A stretch of DNA of 64,000 bases from CAZWRN01 sp964636275 (GTDB lineage: Bacteria; Patescibacteriota; Microgenomatia; Daviesbacterales; UBA10151), in NCBI GenBank assembly GCA_964636275.1, contig CAZWRN010000002.1:1-64000 (forward strand), in the 5' to 3' direction. This document shows, piece after piece, positions 1-8,745 of this stretch (within the stretch, counting starts at the first letter, position 1; every line of letters starts with the position of its first letter). A program made the position numbers and the translations under genes. The notes under the pieces were generated by a model, which saw only the letters and a program-made list of their open reading frames with translations, searched no databases and was not told the origin of the DNA.

Positions 1-2
1 AT

Positions 3-158
3 AGCTGTTATTTTTTAAGTCTCTATTTAGGTAAAGGCTTTTGGACTTCTATCCATCTTACTACTGGTGTTATTATCGAGTCCGCTATTATTATTTGGTT
101 TTATAGCCTTATAATCATATCTGCTGTCCAAACGTATCACCCTTCCAAAAAAAACTAA
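3..158 (+). CDS. C-terminal end of an integral membrane protein (partial)
   Basis: An open frame enters from the left edge and runs 51 residues to a TAA at 156-158. The visible part is hydrophobic, with one clear membrane segment rich in Ile and Leu (about residues 23-42), and ends in a short polar tail (YHPSKKN). It converges on the acyl ligase gene with a 4 bp overlap, which is typical of the tight packing here. The family cannot be named from this fragment; its position next to acyltransferase and glycan genes suggests a surface-polymer membrane enzyme, but that is inference. Confidence 0.5.
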   Translation, partial: SCYFLSLYLGKGFWTSIHLTTGVIIESAIIIWFYSLIIISAVQTYHPSKKN

Positions 159-2113
159 TCATTCCCTATTAAGAATGTAACGACCTTTTTATAAGATGCA
201 AAAATCACTAAGCCATAAGTAAATTTTGAGCTAGCCATATGACCAATAGATTGAGCCAGATAATCTAATCCCTGTTTGTCTTCAAAATAGTCTTTGTCAT
301 TATCTTTAGCTATATCAATTCGTCTTTCTTTAATTCCTAATTCTGATAAGATTCTCACAGACGTCTTATGATCATCGGTGCATAGATAAACCCGATTGAT
401 ATAATCCAGTGTTATATTGGCATCATTGCATACAGCTAGTACAGATCTTTCAAGGGCTGGGACAAATTCTTCCAAATGAAAAGCATAATTAATTATTTTG
501 TATTCTTTCGAAGTCAAACCTTCTTTTTTTTGTTTATACAATTCTTTTTTTTCTATCAGAGTAGCAATAGAATTTACTTTGTTTTTTGAATAAATCATAT
601 TGATATTTTTAGAAGACATCCCGATCTTAAATGCTTCTTTTAATTTGGATTTTTCCACCCTGTTTGTCGGTGTCTTTGGCAATATATCTGTCGTTTCCAA
701 TAAATCTGGAACTTTAAATTTGGCAAGTTGCTTCTGGCAAAATTTTCTTACTGAATAAGTATCAACTCGCCTCCCTTTTTTAGGAACGATGTAAGCCTTT
801 ATATTGTTGTCACCGAAGGCACCTGGTATAGGTATGACAGCCACTTCTAAAATTTCAGGTATTTGAAAGATTACTGCTTCTATTTCTTTGGCTGAAATAT
901 TGATCCCCCGACGACGAATTATATCTTTCTTGCGATCGATAAAATAAATATATCCTGCCTGATCCTTCTTCCCGATATCACCGGTGAAAAACCAACCATT
1001 TCTAAGTACCTTCTTGGTTGCAGGCTGGTTTTTAAAGTAGCCTTTCATAGTTACAGGCGATTTAATAATAATTTCACCGACCTCACCTACAGCTACTGAT
1101 TTACCTTGATCATCAACTATCTTTATGTCAATCATATTCTTCAAATTGGGATGCCGGGCAGGCTTTCCAATGGATCCTGGCTTGTTATCTTCTATTCGAT
1201 TTGCTGTACCCAACATTGATTCAGTTAAACTATATGATTGCAGAAGGGGGACATTGAATTTTTTTTCAAACTTTATAGCTACATCAGCAGGTATTTCAGT
1301 GCCGTAAACCGCCCGAAGCTTCAATCCTTTTTTGTTTCTTAGTTTGGTTTCCTTGACAAGCAACTGGGATATTATTCCGACCACATTGAAAATTGTAATT
1401 CTTTCTCTGATAATTTTTTCCCAAAAACTGGTTAAGCTAAACCCTTCGCCTATAACTATGGAGGCGCCAGCAACTACCGTTCCAGCAATTGAATAAACCT
1501 GACCTCCTATGCTAAACAATGGTAAATATGCATAAATTTTATCATCCTGTGATAAATTCAGCCTGAAAACATGGGCTTGTCCTCCCAAAACAAAAGTTTT
1601 GTTTGTCAGCATTACACCTTTTGGTTTACTGGTAGTCCCTGATGTATACAAAATTGCGGCAACATCGGTAGCTTTTGCCAATCTAAATCTGAAATTCTTA
1701 AGCGTATTTTGAGAATTCTCCCAGTCAATGGGTGTAATAATTTTCTGTTTAAACTTTCTTTCTTGTATTTTTGGGAATGTTACTGAATTAACAATACAAA
1801 ATTTTGAATCTGTTTGTCTAAGTATATATTCAATCTCTCCTGATTTAATAAGCGGATTTATCGGATTAATAATTGCCCCGATTTTATTTAGAGCAAACCA
1901 GCAAAAAATGAACTCCGGACAATTAGGAAGTAATATGCTGACAATAGCATTTTCTTTTATTCCTTGTTGGTATAAAAATTGACTTATTGTACTAACTTTT
2001 TTCTGAGTTTCAGAATAGGTATAATTTATTCCTTGATAGGTTATAAATAAGGCATTAGGAAACAACTGACTTTGTTTCTCAAGAAGTTCAGCTAAGGAAT
2101 TAAAATTTTTCAT
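155..2113 (-). CDS. AMP-forming acyl-CoA/acyl-ACP synthetase with extra C-terminal domain
   Basis: Adenylate-forming enzyme (ANL superfamily), expected to activate a carboxylic acid as acyl-AMP and pass it to a thiol. Visible motifs are the phosphate-binding loop YTSGTTSKPKG (about residue 155), the mid-domain YSLTES, GWFFTGDIG, and the hinge DRKKDIIRRRGINIS followed by the small C-terminal subdomain up to about residue 500. The protein is 652 residues, some 120 longer than a plain ligase. The extension (from about residue 540) has the helix-strand pattern of the C-terminal half of ketoacyl synthase III, but the expected catalytic His is not in place. Divergent from the acyltransferase-3 gene; together they suggest acyl decoration of a surface glycan. 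The acid substrate is unknown. Confidence 0.8.
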   Translation of the reverse strand: MKNFNSLAELLEKQSQLFPNALFITYQGINYTYSETQKKVSTISQFLYQQGIKENAIVSILLPNCPEFIFCWFALNKIGAIINPINPLIKSGEIEYILRQTDSKFCIVNSVTFPKIQERKFKQKIITPIDWENSQNTLKNFRFRLAKATDVAAILYTSGTTSKPKGVMLTNKTFVLGGQAHVFRLNLSQDDKIYAYLPLFSIGGQVYSIAGTVVAGASIVIGEGFSLTSFWEKIIRERITIFNVVGIISQLLVKETKLRNKKGLKLRAVYGTEIPADVAIKFEKKFNVPLLQSYSLTESMLGTANRIEDNKPGSIGKPARHPNLKNMIDIKIVDDQGKSVAVGEVGEIIIKSPVTMKGYFKNQPATKKVLRNGWFFTGDIGKKDQAGYIYFIDRKKDIIRRRGINISAKEIEAVIFQIPEILEVAVIPIPGAFGDNNIKAYIVPKKGRRVDTYSVRKFCQKQLAKFKVPDLLETTDILPKTPTNRVEKSKLKEAFKIGMSSKNINMIYSKNKVNSIATLIEKKELYKQKKEGLTSKEYKIINYAFHLEEFVPALERSVLAVCNDANITLDYINRVYLCTDDHKTSVRILSELGIKERRIDIAKDNDKDYFEDKQGLDYLAQSIGHMASSKFTYGLVIFASYKKVVTFLIGND

Positions 2114-2177
2114 ATCTATGTAATAATCGTTACTGTAATATACTTAACACAGCTACACAACTATATCCAGAGAGCTT

Positions 2178-3347
2178 ATGAAAACCTCACGTTTAATTTT
2201 TCTAGACCACCTAAAACTCTTCTGTCTTTTGCTTATTATATGTGGGCATGCAAGTAGTGCTTATTTCATACATTCCTGGTGGTATATCACATTTCCAATA
2301 GCTGAAGATTACGCTAGTCTTTACTTTTTCAAATACATTGCATTTACTTTTTGTGTAGGATTGTTTTTCTTTTTATATGGATTTTTTATTGCAAAATCGA
2401 TTGAAAGTCATTCTGCATATGACTTTCTTTACCGTCGTTTTATACCTGTACTATTCCCTTTACTTTTTTTTATTTTTTTTATTAGTCCTTTTTTACTTTT
2501 TTTCTTTCACCTAAATAAGCAATCTTTCTCTTATGATTTCCCAATCTACCTTTATAATGATTATTTCGGATTTGGAAACAAACCAATTAATTGGGATGGG
2601 CCTACCTGGCCAGAGTTTATTAATTTAGGTCATCTTTGGTTTATTCAATATTACTTAATTTTTTCGTTTATTTTTTTTATTTTTCATTTTCATTTAAAGA
2701 AATTTTTACCGACTATTTCATTGGCATCTCCAAATAATAAAACACTCTTTCTTTTTTCAATATTTTTAAGTTTAGCTTATTTCACCATAAGAATATGGTT
2801 TCCTTCTAGATTTTGGATCTTCCCACTTTTTGGTATACCTATTGATCCTTCTTATTTAATTCAGTATATCTTATTCTTTATTGCAGGAATTTTTGCATAC
2901 CAAAATAACTGGAATTTAGATTTCCCCAGAGTTTCTCTGAAACTTTGGGTTTCGGTAATTTCAATGCTACTAATAGTTGTGATTTATTATAGGTTTTATC
3001 TGCACATTAATTTTTGGTCAACATCTGGTATTAACACTAAGTCAATATTAGCATCTTGTATTGAAGCATTTCTGGGGGTAGCTATTAGTATTGTTCTACT
3101 AAAAAGTTTTAAATACTATTTAAATAGGAAAAATATCATTACTTTCCTATCTAAGTATAGTTTTGATATTTACTTCCTTCATGTACCAATGATCGTTTTA
3201 ATTTCACTTCCAATTTCGGGAAGTGATATGCCCTATTTGGTTCAAATTCTTCTGATAGTGATCCTGACTATCATAAGCTGTGTCATTACCTCAATCCTAC
3301 TTACTTATCTATTATCCGCATTATTTAAGAGAAATGACCGCGATTAA
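2178..3347 (+). CDS. Acyltransferase-3 family membrane protein (OafA/NolL-like)
   Basis: Polytopic membrane protein of 389 residues with about ten hydrophobic helices. The opening FLDHLKLFCLLLIICGHAS is the family signature, in which a conserved His sits in the first helix. These proteins O-acylate sugars of extracellular polysaccharides using an acyl donor from the cytoplasm. It lies divergent from the acyl ligase and just upstream of a glycosyltransferase fusion, which fits glycan modification. A long polar loop around residues 105-150 separates helices 3 and 4. The exact acceptor cannot be read from the sequence. Confidence 0.8.
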   Translation: MKTSRLIFLDHLKLFCLLLIICGHASSAYFIHSWWYITFPIAEDYASLYFFKYIAFTFCVGLFFFLYGFFIAKSIESHSAYDFLYRRFIPVLFPLLFFIFFISPFLLFFFHLNKQSFSYDFPIYLYNDYFGFGNKPINWDGPTWPEFINLGHLWFIQYYLIFSFIFFIFHFHLKKFLPTISLASPNNKTLFLFSIFLSLAYFTIRIWFPSRFWIFPLFGIPIDPSYLIQYILFFIAGIFAYQNNWNLDFPRVSLKLWVSVISMLLIVVIYYRFYLHINFWSTSGINTKSILASCIEAFLGVAISIVLLKSFKYYLNRKNIITFLSKYSFDIYFLHVPMIVLISLPISGSDMPYLVQILLIVILTIISCVITSILLTYLLSALFKRNDRD

Positions 3348-3385
3348 TCTTTCTCCGATATGTTTCATATGTTAATATTTGCAAA

Positions 3386-5104
3386 ATGTTTAAATTAGAA
3401 AAAAAAGTTGTTTTGGGTGTTCCTATTTATGCACTTACTTTTTCCCAGGTCACAGAAATCATAGTTTCTTTTATAAAACAAAAGACAAAGAAAAAAGTTT
3501 TCTATGTAAATGCCCACTGTTTAAATTTAGCGAATTCTGATTCTAAATATAAAAAAATTTTGGAAGAGGCAGATCTAGTCTATTCAGGAGGAATAGGTCC
3601 CATAGTTGCATCAAAAATCTTAGAAGTCCCTCTTAAAGAACGTACTCCGACCCCTGATTTTGTAGAGAAGATTTTTAAACTAGCTCAAAAAAATGGCTGG
3701 ACGTTTTATTTTATTGGAACTAATGAGTATTCACTCACAATGGCAATTGATAAACTTAAAGCCAAATTTCCTTATCTTAAGATTAAAGGGTACCATTCAG
3801 GTTTTTTTTCTGATAGTGAAGAGGAGAAAATCATACAGGAACTAAATAAATGCAAGCCAACAATTGTTATTGTAGGCATGGGAACTCCTAAACAAGAGAA
3901 ATGGATCAGCAGTAATATTGATAAGATTGATGCTAAAATTTTCTGGGCAGTTGGAGCTATGTTTGATGTAATTTCTGGTGAACTACCTCGAGCTCCTAAG
4001 TGGATACAGAAGATCGGATTAGAATGGTTTTATCGCCTTTTACAGGAACCTTCACGATTATGGAGACGTTACACCATCGGGAATATACAATTTATTTGGC
4101 GAGTTTCAAAAGCATTTATAAAACAAAAACCATTAAAATCATTTTTCATATTTACAACTTTGCTCGAAATCATAATCATTGCTTGTTTGATTAACAATAT
4201 TTACCACAAATATACGAACATATTGGGGACATCATTATCAACATATCCAATTAGATCTGGTGACTATTTATTTTCCACAGGTGAGTTAAAGTACTTTTAT
4301 GAACCAAAACCAAATTCAGTAAGAACTGACTCGGTCGATTGGCTTTCCTATCAGACAACTTATCATCTAAATAATGAGGGGTTTAATTCATCAAAAGATT
4401 ATTCAATTGAAAAAGCAGCCAATACATATCGAATAATTACATTAGGCGATTCTCACACTTATGGTATTTACGTAGATCCATCAAAAAATTATCCTTCCCA
4501 ATTAGAAAATTTATTAAATTCAAATTCCTGTAAAAATGGTCTTCGTTTTGAAATCATAAATCTAGGGGTGCCTGGTTATGATCTTCAGTATGAAATCAAA
4601 CGGTTTGAAAAAAGAGGTCTAAAATACTCCCCTGATTTAGTTATATGGCACCTAAAAGAGGATGATTTTTTTCAAATTAATGAACTCATCAATGAACGCT
4701 CTGAAGCTTTAAAAAAAGAAATGGAGTCAAATGGCCAGTTAAAACAGTATGAATCACAGGGATCTTATTATCCCTATCGAAGCATTGCACAGGAACAGTT
4801 AATTAAAGAAATTGGTATAAAGCATATTTTAGAGATTCAACGAGATTTAATTAAAAAATCTTTCAAAGAATATCATAATAAATTAGTTATCTTTAATTAT
4901 TCATATGGATATGAACGATATAAATCGCTAATTACCTCTTTGCAAACTGAACGAGAGCAGACTTATTTGTATGGTCCTATGCGGGTCACTGAAGATGAAA
5001 CATTAAGGCTTCCTGATAAACATCCAAATGAAAGAGGATACAGCCTCATTGCAAATAATCTGTTTAACTTTCTTCAATCAAATAAAATTATCCCTTGTGA
5101 TTGA
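3386..5104 (+). CDS. WecG/TagA/CpsF glycosyltransferase fused to an SGNH-hydrolase domain
   Basis: Residues 1-245 are a GT26-family (WecG/TagA/CpsF) transferase. Visible motifs are VNAHCLNLA, the DLVYSGGIGP block, TPTPDF, VIVGMGTPKQEKWI and the C-terminal basic region RLLQEPSRLWRRY. Such enzymes add ManNAc-type sugars to lipid-linked intermediates at the inner membrane face. A single membrane helix follows (about 252-270). Residues about 345-570 form an SGNH/GDSL hydrolase: GDSHTYG with Ser356 (block I), NLGVPGY (block II) and a terminal DKHPNERGY carrying the Asp/His pair. The helix would put the hydrolase outside the cell. A -10 (TAATAT) ends 7 nt before the ATG. The last 31 bp overlap the convergent giant GT2 gene. 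Confidence 0.82.
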   Translation: MFKLEKKVVLGVPIYALTFSQVTEIIVSFIKQKTKKKVFYVNAHCLNLANSDSKYKKILEEADLVYSGGIGPIVASKILEVPLKERTPTPDFVEKIFKLAQKNGWTFYFIGTNEYSLTMAIDKLKAKFPYLKIKGYHSGFFSDSEEEKIIQELNKCKPTIVIVGMGTPKQEKWISSNIDKIDAKIFWAVGAMFDVISGELPRAPKWIQKIGLEWFYRLLQEPSRLWRRYTIGNIQFIWRVSKAFIKQKPLKSFFIFTTLLEIIIIACLINNIYHKYTNILGTSLSTYPIRSGDYLFSTGELKYFYEPKPNSVRTDSVDWLSYQTTYHLNNEGFNSSKDYSIEKAANTYRIITLGDSHTYGIYVDPSKNYPSQLENLLNSNSCKNGLRFEIINLGVPGYDLQYEIKRFEKRGLKYSPDLVIWHLKEDDFFQINELINERSEALKKEMESNGQLKQYESQGSYYPYRSIAQEQLIKEIGIKHILEIQRDLIKKSFKEYHNKLVIFNYSYGYERYKSLITSLQTEREQTYLYGPMRVTEDETLRLPDKHPNERGYSLIANNLFNFLQSNKIIPCD

Positions 5105-8100
5105 ATGAGTCTTTTTTTGTCCGTCTGATTAAAGGTCAGCAAAAATTTATTTATTTGATAAGAAAAAGATATAATTACAATACTAGGTAGAAAATAAAAA
5201 TATTGATTTCTTAGACAAAAATTTATTAATGATGCTATTTTTTTAAACCCACCTGACTGTTTATGGGGGATTTTTATAATCCAATTATTATTATTAAAAT
5301 CAAAATTCTGAGATTTATTTTTTTCATAAACTACTATTTTGGGATCTAATAGCGGCAAAATCTCACCCCCAAAAACCTCTGATACCCTATGTTTTTTAAA
5401 TATTCTTGTTTTTATAGATATATTTCCTCTGTCAAGAAATTTCACTTTAAAATTTCTTTCAGTTTGACCTGCAAACCATTTCCAATAAAGTTTTTTATCC
5501 CCTTGCATAGTTGCTCTAATCATTGACTGATAATTAAATCTAGCTAGAATATTTCTGGGATTATTCTCGGGATAAAAAACTCTTCTACCTTGAACTATAT
5601 CTTGCCCGGAGTGGGACTTATGCGAAGTTATTATACTTTCAACCCAATTATTATTTATCTCTACTTCTTCAGATATAACTGCGAGATAGGTATTTTTAAT
5701 TTTTCTGTTTCTGATTTTCGACTCCAGGGCTTCTTGACTTAGTTCGTGAATAGTAAAATACATTTTATGTAATTGAATCAACGAGTGAGGGATAATCTTC
5801 CCTCTGGTAACTACAAAGATTATTTCAGGCCTAACTGTTTGTTTTGAAAAGGCATCAATTATTCTGCGAAGATTAATATGGTTATTTGATTTTACTATGA
5901 TTCCTATGTCTTCATTTTGTCCTAACATTTTAGATTGCTTCCATAAGCTCTCATTTTTGTCTTTTTTAAGTCTTAGATCCATAGTCTTTTTTCCATAAGT
6001 AAAAGCATATGCCGAAACATAATAAACTAGTAGATATATTAATTTAGTAAATAACCCCGACTGAATGTAGGGATGCGAATTTATTAAAAATAGTGGTTCA
6101 ACTCTTTTATCTAATGATAAATAATAAGTCTTTTTTTTAATTACTGAATTCCAGACTCTATCTAAAACTGCATTTGAATAGCCTTTTCTGACTTGCTGTT
6201 TTATATATGCTATTATATTTTGCCTTTCTTGATGATATATTTTTATATCAGAGTCATAGGCGATACTTTTATCTTTTGTCAGGATTTTATTTGCTATATC
6301 TAAATCTTCTGAGCCATATTTACCAAATAAAGGATTTTCTTCAAATTTAATCCCATTTTTTATAAGTTCTTTAACTTTAAATGAGACATTCTTAGTGCTC
6401 AATGTAGTCAACCCACCTTGGTAATTCATATTACCCAACAACCATTTATCTAAACGTATCTGCTCGACTTTAGCGATTGCAGAACTTATAGGAGAACAAA
6501 TAATTCTTCCTTGTATAGCCACAGCATTATTTTTTTTATGCGCCTTTAATATTTTTTTAGCCCATGATGTGTCAGCGATGGCATCATCATCAATTGTGGC
6601 AATGATATCCGATTTACAGGCATACAGCGCTGTATTTCTAGCAACCCCAAATCCAGAAGGGGGTTCAGTGATGTGGTTGATGGTCAAAATCTTACTAAAT
6701 CTATCAATTAGAGCCTTATTTACATTGCTTGAGGAATCAATAATCAGTACTTCATTAATATCTTTTGACTGTATAACTAAAGAATTCAATGTATTTGTTA
6801 ATTGATCATATCTGTTTTTGGTAATAATCATAACTGCTAATGTTAGCGGGGTAGCAATTTTGATGTTTTTGTTAGTGGTAATAGTATCTAGCTCTCTAAA
6901 TCTTTGTCTAAATTGAGTCAGTAAATAGCCTGTGTGATACATATATTCAAAAAGGAACATCACTATATATATTTTAATTTTTATTAACCAATTAAGTTCA
7001 TTTCTATTAAAAAAGTTTTCAGTCTCCTCTCTGGTCGGTTCTAGCAAGAGTTTTCTCAATCTTATATTTTTATAATTGTATAAACCATTTAAATCTATTT
7101 TTCTCCCTTTTAAATACATCACTCTTGAGAGGATTACTCGCTTCCATTTTTTATCAAATGTTGCTTTTGCAACTCCTTTTCTATAACGCTCTTTGAAATA
7201 TTCAATTCTAGACTGTCTTCTTCTTGCACCAACTAATGCCTTTGGCCAATATATGACTTTTTCTCCTTTGTATAGTAATTGCTGGCATAGATCTTCGTCG
7301 TCGCAATATTTTACAAATGTAGTATCAAATCTGATATTTTTATTTTGCAAAATATTTTTTTTAAATGAGGCATTTGCAGTATCAAGTGTTAGTAGTTTTT
7401 TCCCTACTATCAGTGAACTAAGCCATTTTCGATAACCTACTTCATAGATATAACTAAGTGTCCCCTTATAAGGAATTACACGGCACCTCCCTTGAACTGC
7501 TGCAACATCTGGATATTTTAAATGAGCAGAATAAACCTGTTCTACCCAGTCTGGAGCAGCCTGGCAATCATCATCAATAAAAGCAATTATTGGATTTTTA
7601 GCCATCTTAACTGCCATATTTCTAGCAAACGAAGTCCCTATTTTTTTCTCAACATAATAATGAATTGGCAATAGTTGGCTGTACTGATAACAGACATTCT
7701 TAGTTCCGTCTCCAGAGTTGTTGTCGATGATGACTACCTCTTTAGGCAACACAGCTTGTTTTAGCAAAGACTTTAGACATTGCTCAAGTAGATCACTTCG
7801 ATCTTTGGTAATTATAGCCACACTAACAGGCAATATTTTTTTATCAATTCTAAACTTTTCGTATTTGGGGGAAGTTTTTTTAGGAGGGTTTGATAAAAAA
7901 AAGGCTATCCAAAATAATGGATGATAGATTTTAAAAGCTAAATGTAGTAAAAATTTGGATAACCCCTTTTTTTTGTTTAGCATAGATTGAATAGACTGCT
8001 TGTAATAATCTTTACTAAATCCTTTATCTTCATTTTCATCCGGCCATTTATTCTGTAATAGAGCTTGTGCTTTTCCCATTTTCCATCTCTGGTAAAAAAA

Positions 8101-8742
8101 AGCTATCCACCCACTTCTCATATGGTGAAACATCTCTATTTTTGGCTCATACAATATATACTCCCCTTTTTTTATCAGATTTTTGGCAAAGTCCACATCA
8201 GATCCTCTGGCCAGATTAGTATCAAAACGGATATTCTTTGCTCTAATTATTCCTAGTTTTAATGACAAATTATTTGTATCTCCTACTGCTAGGTTCTTTT
8301 CTCGATATATGTTTTTCCAGATCCAGTAGTCATAGTTTGTCTGAAAAAGAATTGACATAATACTTTCTGGATTTAATGCAACAGATTTTCCCTGGACAGC
8401 TGCGATATTCTGGTATTTCGAATGGGTACTTTTAACTTTTTTAAGCCAATCCCTAGGAGGAAGGCTATCATCATCCATAAAAGCCAATACATCCCCACGA
8501 GCCAGTTTAAGGGCTTTATTTCTGGCATAAGGAATGCCTATCTTTGCTTCATAAAAATATTTGATTGGTAATTTACCAAAATTCTCCACTATTTGACGTG
8601 TATTATCGACAGATGCATTATCTATGATCACAACTTCTTCGGGATATACTTGCTGATTTTTAAGAGCTTCCAAAGCTTTCTTTAATAAACGGGATCTATT
8701 TCTTGTTACTATTGCTACAGTAAGAGTCATATTTTTGTTCAT
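5074..8742 (-). CDS. Giant tandem glycosyltransferase with three intact GT2 domains and one degenerate
   Basis: A 1222-residue protein made of repeated GT2 (GT-A) modules. Domain 1 (about 5-240) has VAIVTRNRSRLL, VVIIDNASVDNT and the metal-binding FMDDDS. Domain 2 (about 305-530) has VAIITKDRSDLL and FIDDDC. Domain 3 (about 640-870) has VMIITKNRYDQL and TIDDDA. A fourth copy (about 960-1120) keeps the fold pattern but has SEEVEI where DDD is expected, so it is probably inactive. Each domain ends in a basic region resembling the polymerase-type acceptor end. A hydrophobic C-terminus may anchor it. It is the second gene of an operon with the 595-residue GT2 (3 bp gap) and has a weak upstream AAAGGA. 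It may assemble a multi-sugar repeat in one polypeptide; donors are unknown. Confidence 0.8.
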   Translation of the reverse strand: MNKNMTLTVAIVTRNRSRLLKKALEALKNQQVYPEEVVIIDNASVDNTRQIVENFGKLPIKYFYEAKIGIPYARNKALKLARGDVLAFMDDDSLPPRDWLKKVKSTHSKYQNIAAVQGKSVALNPESIMSILFQTNYDYWIWKNIYREKNLAVGDTNNLSLKLGIIRAKNIRFDTNLARGSDVDFAKNLIKKGEYILYEPKIEMFHHMRSGWIAFFYQRWKMGKAQALLQNKWPDENEDKGFSKDYYKQSIQSMLNKKKGLSKFLLHLAFKIYHPLFWIAFFLSNPPKKTSPKYEKFRIDKKILPVSVAIITKDRSDLLEQCLKSLLKQAVLPKEVVIIDNNSGDGTKNVCYQYSQLLPIHYYVEKKIGTSFARNMAVKMAKNPIIAFIDDDCQAAPDWVEQVYSAHLKYPDVAAVQGRCRVIPYKGTLSYIYEVGYRKWLSSLIVGKKLLTLDTANASFKKNILQNKNIRFDTTFVKYCDDEDLCQQLLYKGEKVIYWPKALVGARRRQSRIEYFKERYRKGVAKATFDKKWKRVILSRVMYLKGRKIDLNGLYNYKNIRLRKLLLEPTREETENFFNRNELNWLIKIKIYIVMFLFEYMYHTGYLLTQFRQRFRELDTITTNKNIKIATPLTLAVMIITKNRYDQLTNTLNSLVIQSKDINEVLIIDSSSNVNKALIDRFSKILTINHITEPPSGFGVARNTALYACKSDIIATIDDDAIADTSWAKKILKAHKKNNAVAIQGRIICSPISSAIAKVEQIRLDKWLLGNMNYQGGLTTLSTKNVSFKVKELIKNGIKFEENPLFGKYGSEDLDIANKILTKDKSIAYDSDIKIYHQERQNIIAYIKQQVRKGYSNAVLDRVWNSVIKKKTYYLSLDKRVEPLFLINSHPYIQSGLFTKLIYLLVYYVSAYAFTYGKKTMDLRLKKDKNESLWKQSKMLGQNEDIGIIVKSNNHINLRRIIDAFSKQTVRPEIIFVVTRGKIIPHSLIQLHKMYFTIHELSQEALESKIRNRKIKNTYLAVISEEVEINNNWVESIITSHKSHSGQDIVQGRRVFYPENNPRNILARFNYQSMIRATMQGDKKLYWKWFAGQTERNFKVKFLDRGNISIKTRIFKKHRVSEVFGGEILPLLDPKIVVYEKNKSQNFDFNNNNWIIKIPHKQSGGFKKIASLINFCLRNQYFYFLPSIVIISFSYQINKFLLTFNQTDKKRLIQSQGIILFD

Positions 8743-8745
8743 CTT

